Origin: Pseudomonadota bacterium
GTDB lineage: Bacteria; Pseudomonadota; Alphaproteobacteria; Rhizobiales; Hyphomicrobiaceae
Length of the DNA: 15,984 nt
Assembly (NCBI GenBank): GCA_023426855.1
Contig: JAEZBU010000206.1
Span: 1 to 15,984 of the forward strand
Direction of reading: 5' to 3'
The notes beneath the pieces were generated by a model. That model saw only the letters and a program-made list of their open reading frames with translations, had not been told where the DNA came from and searched no databases. The position numbers and the translations under genes are program-made. Of the stretch, positions 1 to 7,407 are shown one piece after another. Position 1 is the first letter of the stretch, and every line of letters begins with the position of its first letter.

Positions 1-737
1 CGCGCAGCGTCAGCCTGACGGAGGCCGGCGAGCAGCTTCGTCGCCGCGTCGCTCCGGCCTTGGCGGAAGTTCAGCTTGCGCTGGACGATGCGCAGGATCG
101 CGATGCGATGCCCACCGGGCAGCTTCGGCTCGCTGTTTCCTCCATTGCGGAACGCTTCATCTCCGGCCCCTTGCTCGCATCCTTCATGCAGACCTATCCG
201 GGCGTGCAGCTCGATATCACGATTACGGATGATGAATTCGACATCGTGGCCGAGGGCTATGATGCCGGGGTACGGCTCGGCGAGGTCATCGCGCAGGACA
301 TGATCGCGGTTCCAGTTTCCGCCGCACAGCGCCAGATGGTTCTGGCGGCGCCGTCGTACATCGCGCGTTTCGGCGCGCCGTCACATCCCAGAGACCTCGC
401 GCAACATTGCTGCATCGGCTGGCGACCAGCACCCAAGGTGGCTGAATATCGCTGGGAGTTCGAGGAAAACGGCCGCGAATACGATGTCGCGGTGAACGCC
501 AGACTGACCACCAATGATATGTGGATCATGATCCGCACCGCCTGCGCGGGCGGAGGTTTGACCTTCGGCATGGAAGAGACCTTCCGGCCGTATATAGAGC
601 GCGGTGAGCTGGTGCCGCTGCTTGAGGAGTATTGTCCGCCGTTCGCCGGGTTCTTTCTGTATTTCGCCGACCGCCGCAACCTGCCGCCGAAGCTGCGCGC
701 GCTGATCGATCACATGCGCTATCGGCCCGAGCGATGA
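1..737 (+). CDS. LysR-family transcriptional regulator, 5' end outside the window
   Basis: The open frame enters from the left edge (first full codon at position 3) and runs to TGA at 735-737, giving about 244 residues; LysR proteins are usually near 300, so the first 55-60 residues, with most of the DNA-binding helix-turn-helix, are missing. The visible start, SVSLTEAGEQLRRRV, is the typical end of the LysR winged HTH domain. It is followed by a linker helix and then the effector-binding fold (GQLRLAVSS..., GVRLGEVI, TACAGGGLTFGMEE near the C-terminus, ending in a YFADRRNLPPKLRALIDH segment common in the GcvA-like branch). It should be a cytoplasmic dimeric or tetrameric regulator binding an unknown small ligand. 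The gene converges on phnC with only four bases between stop codons, so it probably does not control phnDEC; its usual target would be divergent from its missing 5' end. Confidence 0.9.
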   Translation, partial: RSVSLTEAGEQLRRRVAPALAEVQLALDDAQDRDAMPTGQLRLAVSSIAERFISGPLLASFMQTYPGVQLDITITDDEFDIVAEGYDAGVRLGEVIAQDMIAVPVSAAQRQMVLAAPSYIARFGAPSHPRDLAQHCCIGWRPAPKVAEYRWEFEENGREYDVAVNARLTTNDMWIMIRTACAGGGLTFGMEETFRPYIERGELVPLLEEYCPPFAGFFLYFADRRNLPPKLRALIDHMRYRPER

Positions 738-741
738 GCTT

Positions 742-1443
742 TCAAATTGGCGATAGCTGCTCGGACAGGCGGCCGGCATCCATGGTCAGCACGCGATCCG
801 CAAACCGTTCAGCAAGCAATGGCTGATGCAGCGTACACACGACAGCTATTCCCGACGTGCGGCTGAGCCGATGCAGCAGTTCCAGGATCGAAACTGCCGT
901 ATCCGGATCGAGGCTGGCAACCGGCTCGTCGGCCAGAATGATGGTGCTTTGCTGAGCAATCGTGCGCGCAATCGCGACGCGCTGCTGCTGGCCACCTGAA
1001 AGTGTGTCCGCCCGCTGATCGAGATGTTCACCGAGGCCCACTTGCAGCAGTGCGTTGATGGCGATGGTCTCGTCGGCGGCGGAAAAACTCCGCAGCATCA
1101 CCCGCCACAACGGCGCACCGGCCAAACGGCCCGCCAGCACGTTGTCCAGCGCCGATAGCCGCCGCACCAGATTGAACTGCTGAAACACCACGCCGACATG
1201 CCGCCGCGCCGATGCGAGACTGGCACCCCGAAGCCCATGAAACGGCACGCCGTCGATTTCAATCTCGCCGCTGTCGGGCTCGGCCAGGCGCGTGAGGCAA
1301 CGGAACAGCGTCGTCTTGCCTGAGCCGCTGGCACCCAGCACGGCGACGAACTCCCCCGGCCGCACCTCAAGCGAAACATGGCGCAGAGCGGCGCGGGAAC
1401 CATAGCTTTTCGAGAGATTGCGCGCGACAAGAACGGATGTCAT
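742..1443 (-). CDS. phnC: Phosphonate-type ABC transporter ATP-binding protein PhnC
   Basis: A 233-residue ABC ATPase that powers import with PhnE and PhnD. All nucleotide-binding motifs are visible: Walker A GASGSGKT (residues 37-44), Q-loop VVFQQF (about 86-90), signature LSGGQ (148-152), Walker B TIILADEP (167-174) with the catalytic glutamate, D-loop SLDPD, and the H-loop histidine in TLHQP (H206). The FQQFNLVRRLSALDNVLAGRL stretch and the TLHQ switch are characteristic of PhnC rather than of amino-acid or methionine ATPases. The ATG start at 1441-1443 overlaps the phnE stop (ATGA, four bases), which indicates translational coupling and makes it the last gene of the phnD-phnE-phnC operon. 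No terminator is visible before the convergent LysR gene. The importer class also includes phosphite and hypophosphite systems, so the exact substrate is not decided by sequence. Confidence 0.93.
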   Translation of the reverse strand: MTSVLVARNLSKSYGSRAALRHVSLEVRPGEFVAVLGASGSGKTTLFRCLTRLAEPDSGEIEIDGVPFHGLRGASLASARRHVGVVFQQFNLVRRLSALDNVLAGRLAGAPLWRVMLRSFSAADETIAINALLQVGLGEHLDQRADTLSGGQQQRVAIARTIAQQSTIILADEPVASLDPDTAVSILELLHRLSRTSGIAVVCTLHQPLLAERFADRVLTMDAGRLSEQLSPI

Positions 1444-2240
1444 ACGAGCCGCCGCCGCAACCAGGCGCTGACCGCGTCGATGGCTGTCACCATCGCCAGG
1501 ATCAGCAGCAGGATCGTGAACACCCGATCGAACTGCAGCAGATCCACGCTATTCTTCAACTCCTGTCCGATGCCCCCCGCCCCGACGACTCCGAGAACGG
1601 TCGAGGCGCGTACGCTCCATTCCCACATGTACAGCGTGATCGACGACAGGCTCGGCAAAACATCCGGAATGAGCGCATAACGGATCACCTTCAGCCTTCC
1701 CGCTCCGGTCATGCTCACGGCTTCGATCGGCCCGGGCAGCGACGTTTCGATGCTCTCCGACCACAACTTGGCGATTGAGCCCGCCGCATGCAGTGCAACG
1801 CCCAGGACGCCTGCGAACGGTCCAAGCCCGACAGCCGCCACGAAAATCAGCGCAAAGACAAAACTGTCGATGCCACGCAGCGCGTTGAGCAAGCCGCGTG
1901 CCGGCACAGAGAGCCACGCTGATGGCGTCACGTTACGAGCTGCCAACAGGCACAGCGGAATAGCCAGCAAAGCGCCAAAGGATGTGCCGACGGTTCCCAT
2001 CGCCACCGTTTCAGCGGCACGAAACGACAGGATACCGATCTCGGACAGATCCGGCGGCCATGCCCGCGCCGCCCATCCGGCCAGTCGCGGCAAACCTTCC
2101 CAAAGCTTGGTGAAGCTGACTTCGGCGACGCGCAAGCAGACGATATAGAACGCGACGCCGATGCCAACCAGCAGCGCGAACCGCAGCCGCTCACCAGGCG
2201 TGCGGCGGTGACGGACGATTTCAGGCAGTCGAGGCTCCAC
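1440..2240 (-). CDS. phnE: Phosphonate-type ABC transporter permease PhnE
   Basis: A 266-residue inner-membrane permease. After a short basic N-terminus there is a first hydrophobic helix (ALLVGIGVAFYIVCLRV), and further hydrophobic segments include SFGALLAIPLCLLAARN, GIDSFVFALIFVAAVGLGPFAGVLG and VFTILLLILAMVTAIDAVSAWL. The cytoplasmic EAA loop that docks on PhnC is seen as EAVSMTGAGRLKVIRYALIP, followed by LGVVGAGGIGQEL, a hallmark of PhnE. The start is GTG at 2238-2240, six bases after the phnD stop; the weak Shine-Dalgarno (a GAAGAAG run) lies inside the end of phnD, so coupling to phnD is likely. The 3' end overlaps phnC by four bases. Length and motifs are normal for the family and no frameshift is seen. 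Confidence 0.93.
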   Translation of the reverse strand: MEPRLPEIVRHRRTPGERLRFALLVGIGVAFYIVCLRVAEVSFTKLWEGLPRLAGWAARAWPPDLSEIGILSFRAAETVAMGTVGTSFGALLAIPLCLLAARNVTPSAWLSVPARGLLNALRGIDSFVFALIFVAAVGLGPFAGVLGVALHAAGSIAKLWSESIETSLPGPIEAVSMTGAGRLKVIRYALIPDVLPSLSSITLYMWEWSVRASTVLGVVGAGGIGQELKNSVDLLQFDRVFTILLLILAMVTAIDAVSAWLRRRLV

Positions 2241-2246
2241 GCAGGC

Positions 2247-3116
2247 CTACTTCTTCGGCTTCAGACGGCCGACCGAAACACCGGCGTCCTCGATGATCTT
2301 GTAGCTCGCATGATTTGCCGCGACCCAGCCCGTATAGTTCTTCGGCATCAGCGCCAGCGCTTGCTCTTCAGTGATCGCCAGGACCGCATCCTGCACCTTC
2401 TTGATCAACTCAGGATCGAGATCGGCGCGCACCACCAGCGGATCGTTCGGCAGCGGATCGGACGTCCAGACGATCTTGATCTGATCGGCCTTGAACGTTC
2501 CGCGATCCAGGAAACTGTTCAAGTTGCGGTCGAAGTCAGACGCCAGATCGACCTGATTGTTGATCACCGACAGGATTTGCGCGGCGTGCGAAGCGCCATC
2601 GCGATATTGGAAGAACGTCTTCGGATCGATGCCGACGGACTTGAAGTAAAACGTTGGAACCAGCCAACCCGACGTCGAGCCTGCATCGGCCAGAGACAGA
2701 CGCAGGCCCTTGGCGTCCTCCGGCCACTTATTGATCTGCACATCAGGCCGCGAGACGATAATCGCGTGATAGCTCGGCTTGCCATTGTATTTCACCGTAG
2801 CAATGGCTTGTGCGCCACCTTCGCTGTTGGCCAGCACATAGCCCCACGGACCCATCCAGGCGATGTCAGCCTGCTTGTTGGCGAGCGCAATCGCGATGCC
2901 GGCCCAGTCGGTCGTCACCACCAGTTCATACTCACGCCCCAACTTGTCGGCGATGTACTTGAAGAACGGCTCGTAGGCTTTGCGCGTATCCGAAGCGGTC
3001 GGCTGGAATGGACCGACGGCGAAGCGCAACTTCTCCTGCGCCTGCGCGGCAGCGCCACCAAGCAATGTTGCAAGCGCCAGCCCCAAGGCTGCAGCGCGGG
3101 AAGCAAGAGCTTTCAT
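2247..3116 (-). CDS. phnD: Phosphonate-type ABC transporter periplasmic binding protein PhnD
   Basis: A 289-residue periplasmic solute-binding protein. The N-terminus is a clear Sec signal peptide: K2 and R7, a hydrophobic core of Ala and Leu, and a likely cleavage after AQA near residue 26. The mature protein begins QEKLRFAVGPFQPT and shows the PhnD/SsuA/TauA-type fold features YEPFFKYIADKLGREYELV, ADIAWMGPWGYV, and the long ligand-loop segment with SLADAGSTSGWLVPTFYF. ATG at 3114-3116 is preceded by a strong ribosome site (GGAGG four bases upstream), so the start is well supported. It heads the operon in the order D-E-C, unlike the C-D-E order of E. coli. Binding proteins of this family capture phosphonates such as 2-aminoethylphosphonate or, in some branches, phosphite; which one cannot be told from sequence alone. 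It is divergent from the tetR gene. Confidence 0.93.
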   Translation of the reverse strand: MKALASRAAALGLALATLLGGAAAQAQEKLRFAVGPFQPTASDTRKAYEPFFKYIADKLGREYELVVTTDWAGIAIALANKQADIAWMGPWGYVLANSEGGAQAIATVKYNGKPSYHAIIVSRPDVQINKWPEDAKGLRLSLADAGSTSGWLVPTFYFKSVGIDPKTFFQYRDGASHAAQILSVINNQVDLASDFDRNLNSFLDRGTFKADQIKIVWTSDPLPNDPLVVRADLDPELIKKVQDAVLAITEEQALALMPKNYTGWVAANHASYKIIEDAGVSVGRLKPKK

Positions 3117-3257
3117 GTTTCCTCCAGGAATGCAGCACCAGATATCAGCGGCGCGCTTGCCGATATATCACGGCTGGATCGAAGAATAACAATCACGGCA
3201 GGTTGAACGATCGCCCCCAGCGCGACGGCGACGCCCCTCCTCACTCCGACGTCTGAT

Positions 3258-3286
3258 TTTAGACCCGGCATCAATCGGCTTGACAA
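3258..3286 (-). promoter_or_regulatory. Possible sigma70 promoter for phnDEC
   Basis: Read on the minus strand there is TTGTCA (3281-3286), a 17-base spacer and TCTAAA (3258-3263). The -35 bases overlap those of the tetR promoter on the other strand, so the two promoters would be back to back. It would leave a phnD leader of roughly 135 bases, which is long; a promoter closer to phnD cannot be excluded. No convincing Pho box was found in the gap. Confidence 0.3.
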
Positions 3287-3307
3287 TTAGGACGATCGTC
3301 CTACACT
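3280..3307 (+). promoter_or_regulatory. Promoter of the tetR-yciI operon
   Basis: TTGACA (3280-3285) is a perfect -35 hexamer, followed after 16 bases by TACACT (3302-3307) as -10. Transcription would start near 3314, about 34 bases before the tetR ATG. A 16-bp palindrome fills the spacer, as expected of a self-repressing TetR promoter. Confidence 0.65.
3288..3303. promoter_or_regulatory. TetR operator O1, perfect 16-bp palindrome
   Basis: TAGGACGATCGTCCTA is a perfect inverted repeat with 8-bp arms. It lies between the -35 and -10 of the tetR promoter, where bound repressor would block RNA polymerase. The same TAGGAC-N4-GTCCTA pattern recurs 29 bp downstream. The likely ligand is the TetR protein encoded at 3348. 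Confidence 0.75.
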
Positions 3308-3316
3308 TGACCCAAG

Positions 3317-3332
3317 TAGGACAACAGTCCTA
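3317..3332. promoter_or_regulatory. TetR operator O2, palindrome with four-base centre
   Basis: TAGGACAACAGTCCTA has identical 6-bp outer arms to O1 (TAGGAC / GTCCTA) around a non-symmetric centre. It lies just downstream of the predicted transcription start and 15 bases before the tetR ATG. The O1-O2 spacing of 29 bp centre to centre is close to three helical turns, which would place both sites on nearly the same face. Confidence 0.7.
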
Positions 3333-3347
3333 ATCGGTAACACATCG

Positions 3348-3962
3348 ATGAACACTCCGACCACGCGCGATCACATTATTCAGGCGGCCGACGATCTCTT
3401 CTACCGACAGGGATTTGAGAGGACGTCATTCTCGGACATTGCCGCCGCGGTAAAAATCTCACGCGGAAATTTCTATCACCACTTCAAAACCAAGGATGAC
3501 ATTCTCGACGCTGTCATTTCCCTGCGCCTGAGGAACACACAGCAGATGCTGGAGCGATGGGAAACTGACGACGATAATCCGCAAAACCGCATCCGCATGT
3601 TCATTCACATGCTGATCATGAACCGCGCCAAAATCATGCATTACGGCTGCCCGGTTGGGACGCTATGCGGTGAACTGGCCAAGCTCGATCACGCCGCGCA
3701 GGGCAATGCCAATCGTATCATGATGCTGTTTCGCGATTGGCTGGCACGTCAGTTCGCGCAGGCAGGACGACGCGCCGACGCCGATACCCTCGCGATGCAC
3801 CTGCTGGTGCTGGCCCAAGGCGTCGCGACGATGGCCAGCGCCATGCGCGACGAAGCCTTCATTCGGCGGGAGGTCGACTCCATGGACACGTGGCTGGACG
3901 CGCAATGCCGCCATCGCCCGACACGCGCATCACATGCATCGCAACGAAAAGGGAATTCATGA
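3348..3962 (+). CDS. TetR/AcrR-family transcriptional repressor with NemR-like cysteine motif
   Basis: A 204-residue TetR-family protein. The N-terminal HTH is clear: HIIQAADDLFYRQGFERTSF followed by SDIAAAVKISRGNFYHHFKTKDDIL (roughly residues 9-53). The C-terminal ligand domain carries YGCPVGTLCGELAKLD with C101 and C107; the segment resembles the SGC...AE stretch of E. coli NemR that contains the sensing cysteine C106. An electrophile or oxidant inducer is therefore possible but not shown. The ATG at 3348 has only a weak ribosome site but agrees with the operators upstream. It shares an operon with yciI (one base between stop and next ATG) and probably represses that operon through O1 and O2. 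Its location also makes an effect on the divergent phnDEC operon conceivable. The last 20 or so residues are Arg/Ser/His-rich and not conserved in type. Confidence 0.9.
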   Translation: MNTPTTRDHIIQAADDLFYRQGFERTSFSDIAAAVKISRGNFYHHFKTKDDILDAVISLRLRNTQQMLERWETDDDNPQNRIRMFIHMLIMNRAKIMHYGCPVGTLCGELAKLDHAAQGNANRIMMLFRDWLARQFAQAGRRADADTLAMHLLVLAQGVATMASAMRDEAFIRREVDSMDTWLDAQCRHRPTRASHASQRKGNS

Positions 3963-3963
3963 G

Positions 3964-4251
3964 ATGTTTGTCGTTCTTCTGAGGTTTTCGGCCAACAAGG
4001 CCAACGCGGCACCGCTCATGGATGGTCATAGTGCGTGGCTGACTCGTGGCTTTGACGATGGCACGTTCTTGCTGGCAGGAAATCTCCAGCCGCGCGCCGG
4101 CGGCGGTATACTTGCCCATAACATTTCGCGCGAGGATCTCGATGCCCGCATTTCCGAAGATCCGTTCGTCGCCGAGGATGTGGTCACCGCGGAAATCATC
4201 GAAATCACGCCAGGGCGCACCGATCAGCGGCTTGAATTCCTGAAAGCCTGA
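3964..4251 (+). CDS. YciI-family protein (dimeric ferredoxin-like fold)
   Basis: A 95-residue protein of the YciI / YCII-related family, small alpha/beta dimers whose enzymatic role is mostly unknown. Visible marks are the opening strand MFVVLLRFS, the conserved histidine in LMDGHSAWL (about residue 22), the LAGNL turn, and the DPF...AEIIEI strand near the C-terminus with the family's usual acidic residue. ATG at 3964 follows the tetR stop by one base, and an AAGGGA stretch about ten bases upstream can serve as ribosome site; an upstream in-frame ATG at 3934 would lie inside tetR and is less likely. Being the only partner of tetR, it is probably the main target of that repressor, perhaps acting on a reactive small molecule. 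It converges on bphP with three bases between stop codons. Confidence 0.85.
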   Translation: MFVVLLRFSANKANAAPLMDGHSAWLTRGFDDGTFLLAGNLQPRAGGGILAHNISREDLDARISEDPFVAEDVVTAEIIEITPGRTDQRLEFLKA

Positions 4252-4254
4252 TGA

Positions 4255-6819
4255 TTAACGGATTTTCTTCTCGCCAAATTGCAGCAAGATTTCGCGCATG
4301 GAATCCGCGTTGTAAGGCTTGCGCAGTTTCGGCGTGCTGAGAAACTGCTCCGGAAACGCCAATTGCTCTCCATATCCGGTTGCGAACGCGAAGCCCACGC
4401 CGAGCGCTGTGAGACGGTCCGCCAATTCAAAACTCGTTTCATCACCGAGATTGACGTCGAGCAAGGCAAAGTCCGGCAGGCGTTCATCGATCAAGGCGAG
4501 CGCGGCCCGGACGTTGGACGCGCTCCTGACCTCAGCAACGCCAAGCTCACGCAGTGTCTCCTCGGCGTCCATCGCGATGATCATCGTATCTTCGACGAGA
4601 AGTATATCCTGCGGCAGCGGACCGTCTGAGGCGGCCTTATCTGACGTGCTCGTATCGATCTCGGCGGCCGGCGTGACGCGAAAATGCATCGGCGGAATAA
4701 CGAAACGCGCCCGCAGGCCAGCCAAGGCGTAATCGAGCGTCACCTCGCCCTTCAGGTCGTGCCGGATCGAGCGCTCGATGACGGTGCTGCCGAAACCGCG
4801 CCGCTCCGGTGGCTTCACCGGCGGACCGCCGAACTCTGCCCATTCAACAACCAGGCGCCGCAAAGAATCGACCGTCTTAACGATCTTGACGTGGCCCCGC
4901 CGATCGCTCAACGCGCCATATTTTGCCGAGTTCGTCATCATCTCGTGCATAACCAGCGCAACGGTCGTGAAGGCTTGCGGCTCCAGCAAGATGCCGGGGC
5001 CCTGCACCACGACGCGCTCCGCGCCATTGGCCAGGTAGGCACCCGCCTCGGCCTGGATCATGCTCCGGAAAGAGGCAGGCCCCCATTTGTCAGCCGTAAT
5101 TTGATCGTGCGCACGAGCCAGCGCCTGAATGCGTCCGCCAACGGTCTTTGTAAAGCTCTCGATACTATTGGTGGGATCCTTGCTCTGCGTGATCACACCA
5201 CGAATGAGGCTGAGAATGTTGCGAACCCGGTGATTGAGCTCATCGATCAGAAGTTCCTGACGCTGCGCGGCAAGCCGCCGCTCACCCTCGGTGATATCCG
5301 ACAGTCGCAAAATCACTTCCAGCAGACTGACGCGCAGTCCTTCCGCGATGCGCAGTTCCACGGGTCTCCATGGAAACGATTGACCGAGCACTGTCTCCTT
5401 CCATAGGTCGAAGCTCTTGCGCGGCGTCAACCGATCGCCCAGCGGCCCGACGGTCATAGGCTTGTTGGGATCACCTGCCCAGTTGACGCTGCGCGCCACT
5501 TCCTTGCGGAAGAAAATCAGGTAGTCCCGCGCCGGACGCGACAGAGGAACGACCAGCATTCCGGCAGCCCGGTCCGCGAATGCACGCCCTGGCGGATACG
5601 CGGTACCGATATCGTGCAGCGCCAGAACTTCGCTGACATCCTGATCGTTCAAATGACCAACGAGGCCAGCAAACTCTGCCGTGGTTGGCGCCATGCCCTT
5701 CAGAATAGCGCGATCATTGATCCAAACACCGATGCCATCGCACATCAGAAGATCTGCGATATCGTCGAGGTGCAAGACGATGCTTTCAAATCTGGTCGCT
5801 TCGCTCGCCATCACCGTGACGAGTTGCTGATGAAGTTTCTGGGCGCGCTGCTCATAAAGCGCGTCCCGCTCCCGCTCGCGGTTCTCGAGCAATAGCGAGA
5901 ACATCTGCCCGAACAGCTCCGCCGCCGTCCGGCGCGCGAACGACACACGATGCGGCGCATAATGGTGGCAAGCGAACAAGCCCCACAGCTTCCCATCTTG
6001 CAAAATCGACACCGACATGGACGCCGACACACCCATGTTGCGCAAATACTCAACGTGAATGGGTGACACGCTGCGCAGCACGCTCTTGGAGAGATCCAGC
6101 GGGCGGCCGGCGGCATCTAGCGGCGGCTCGATCGGCGATGGAACAGCGTTGATGTCGGCAATCAGGCGCAGCCAATTACGCTCATACAGAACGCGCGCCT
6201 GCTGGGGGATATCGGAAGCGGGATAGCGAAGTCCGAGATAGGACTCCAACCCGGATGCCGCCGACTCCGCGACGACTTCGCCCGATCCATCATGATCGAA
6301 GCGATAGACCATAACGCGATCGAACCCGGTCAAAGCACGCATCTCGCGTGCAGCCACCCTGTGAAAGGCGCGCAGATCATGCATTTGCTGCAGACGCGCG
6401 ATGATGCCTCGGACCACCAAGCCGGTGTTGTCCGCATCTTCGACGGCGGACGGCTCGCATTCTATGATGAACGTGTCGTCGATGACATGCACCGCCACGT
6501 CGGCACGCAGGCCATCGGCGGTGATCGCGATATTGAAAAGACGGCCAACAGTGTCGCCGAGTATGGCCATCTGCAACTGACCACGAATGGCGTGGATCGC
6601 GTCTTCCGTGAAAAATTGAGTCAACGATTTGCCGAGCACGTCCTCCGGCGACAGACCCAGCCATTCCCGCACGGTATGCGAGACGCGCGTGATTTCCAGA
6701 GCATTGCTCGAAACCGCGATCAACAGACCAAACGGCTGAACCGATCCAATCAGATGGATCGGTTCGCGATCGCAATTGGTGAGGCTGACCGGCTCGTGCA
6801 CGCTACCCAAGGCGATCAC
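4255..6819 (-). CDS. bphP: Bacteriophytochrome hybrid: PAS-GAF-PHY, HWE histidine kinase, receiver
   Basis: An 854-residue red/far-red photoreceptor kinase, cytoplasmic with no membrane segment. Photosensor: PAS with biliverdin-attachment Cys16 in LTNCDREPIH; GAF (about 140-315) with PASDIP (D203), SPIHVEYL (H255) and ACHH (H285), equivalent to DrBphP D207, H260 and H290; PHY (about 330-505) with the tongue motifs WAGDP (447-451) and PRKSF (466-470). The kinase is HWE type: H530 in DELNHRVRN, asparagine box HEMMTNSAKYGALS (N630), and the VEWAEFGGP motif. A receiver follows (about 738-850): VED, phospho-acceptor D788 in LLDVNLGD, T814, K834. The order matches Agrobacterium Agp2/AtBphP2, a bathy phytochrome, but the ground state cannot be read here. 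The start is GTG at 6817-6819 inside the end of bphO; an alternative GTG at 6799-6801 lies one base after the bphO stop. No separate response regulator is adjacent. Confidence 0.93.
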   Translation of the reverse strand: MIALGSVHEPVSLTNCDREPIHLIGSVQPFGLLIAVSSNALEITRVSHTVREWLGLSPEDVLGKSLTQFFTEDAIHAIRGQLQMAILGDTVGRLFNIAITADGLRADVAVHVIDDTFIIECEPSAVEDADNTGLVVRGIIARLQQMHDLRAFHRVAAREMRALTGFDRVMVYRFDHDGSGEVVAESAASGLESYLGLRYPASDIPQQARVLYERNWLRLIADINAVPSPIEPPLDAAGRPLDLSKSVLRSVSPIHVEYLRNMGVSASMSVSILQDGKLWGLFACHHYAPHRVSFARRTAAELFGQMFSLLLENRERERDALYEQRAQKLHQQLVTVMASEATRFESIVLHLDDIADLLMCDGIGVWINDRAILKGMAPTTAEFAGLVGHLNDQDVSEVLALHDIGTAYPPGRAFADRAAGMLVVPLSRPARDYLIFFRKEVARSVNWAGDPNKPMTVGPLGDRLTPRKSFDLWKETVLGQSFPWRPVELRIAEGLRVSLLEVILRLSDITEGERRLAAQRQELLIDELNHRVRNILSLIRGVITQSKDPTNSIESFTKTVGGRIQALARAHDQITADKWGPASFRSMIQAEAGAYLANGAERVVVQGPGILLEPQAFTTVALVMHEMMTNSAKYGALSDRRGHVKIVKTVDSLRRLVVEWAEFGGPPVKPPERRGFGSTVIERSIRHDLKGEVTLDYALAGLRARFVIPPMHFRVTPAAEIDTSTSDKAASDGPLPQDILLVEDTMIIAMDAEETLRELGVAEVRSASNVRAALALIDERLPDFALLDVNLGDETSFELADRLTALGVGFAFATGYGEQLAFPEQFLSTPKLRKPYNADSMREILLQFGEKKIR

Positions 6820-7405
6820 CGATCTCGGTCAGGCCTGCCGGGCTCTCCGGCGGCAGGAACAGTTGAAATGCCGCATGCGCGCCGGAAGCCGCAACATCGG
6901 GCCGATCGTGAGTTGCCGACGAGGCTTCCATCTGCGGCAAAAAGGTCTGCCACAACCTTTGGTCTCGGCCATGCGAAAGGTAGCGGGTTGCCGAGCGTGC
7001 AGCGTCACTCGAAGAAACCTGGATGCTCTCAAGCATGACGCGCGCGCCAAGCCGGGATCCCTCCAGCACATAAAGAATGCCGAACAAAAACGCCTCTTCT
7101 GTGATTTTCGGGACAATGCGCGCTTCGGGAACGGGAACATCCAGCTCTGCCAAATCAGCGCGAAGCGCGGCAGCACGCGATCGCCGAGGCCAATCGGGTA
7201 CAATCATCCTGACGTTGGCATCGCTTAATGCCGATTCGAGTGGGAGAACCGCGGCAGCCGATAATGCGAGAAACTGAGCATACCCCTCGCTGCCCTGATC
7301 AAGGCATCGGCTCATAAACGCATCGACGCGCGCATGAAGCGGCGCCGTGGACAAGCGGAGGTAGTTCCGAACCGAGATCGGAGTGCCCGCAACCTCGTTA
7401 CGCAC
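6803..7405 (-). CDS. bphO: Biliverdin-producing heme oxygenase BphO
   Basis: A 200-residue soluble heme oxygenase that opens heme to biliverdin, iron and CO; biliverdin is the chromophore of the adjacent phytochrome. The proximal heme-ligand histidine is H24 in STAPLHARVDAF. The distal helix carries YVLEGSRLGA (residues 112-121), whose glycines allow oxygen binding close to heme and are diagnostic for HmuO/BphO proteins. Length is normal for BphO. The start is GTG at 7403-7405; an AGGGGG run lies 14 bases upstream, a rather long spacing, and no better start is seen. Its stop lies 14 bases inside bphP, so the two are translationally coupled and made together. Inverted repeats just upstream (7408-7443) may control the pair. 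Confidence 0.93.
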   Translation of the reverse strand: MRNEVAGTPISVRNYLRLSTAPLHARVDAFMSRCLDQGSEGYAQFLALSAAAVLPLESALSDANVRMIVPDWPRRSRAAALRADLAELDVPVPEARIVPKITEEAFLFGILYVLEGSRLGARVMLESIQVSSSDAARSATRYLSHGRDQRLWQTFLPQMEASSATHDRPDVAASGAHAAFQLFLPPESPAGLTEIGDRLG

Positions 7406-7407
7406 GT

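Noticed and set aside
742..3116. Reading the transporter plus LysR gene as a phosphite (ptx) operon
   Set aside because: The LysR gene is convergent and belongs to a generic branch, and no phosphite dehydrogenase gene is present, so a phosphite assignment would be guesswork.
2208..3206. A 332-codon plus-strand open frame opposite phnD
   Set aside because: phnD on the minus strand has a signal peptide, a strong ribosome site and a normal fold; the plus-strand frame is rich in Arg, His and Ile with no recognisable domain.
3117..3347. A Pho box controlling phnDEC
   Set aside because: No pair of CTGTCAT-like repeats with four-base spacing is convincing on either strand; the nearest resemblance matches only one half.
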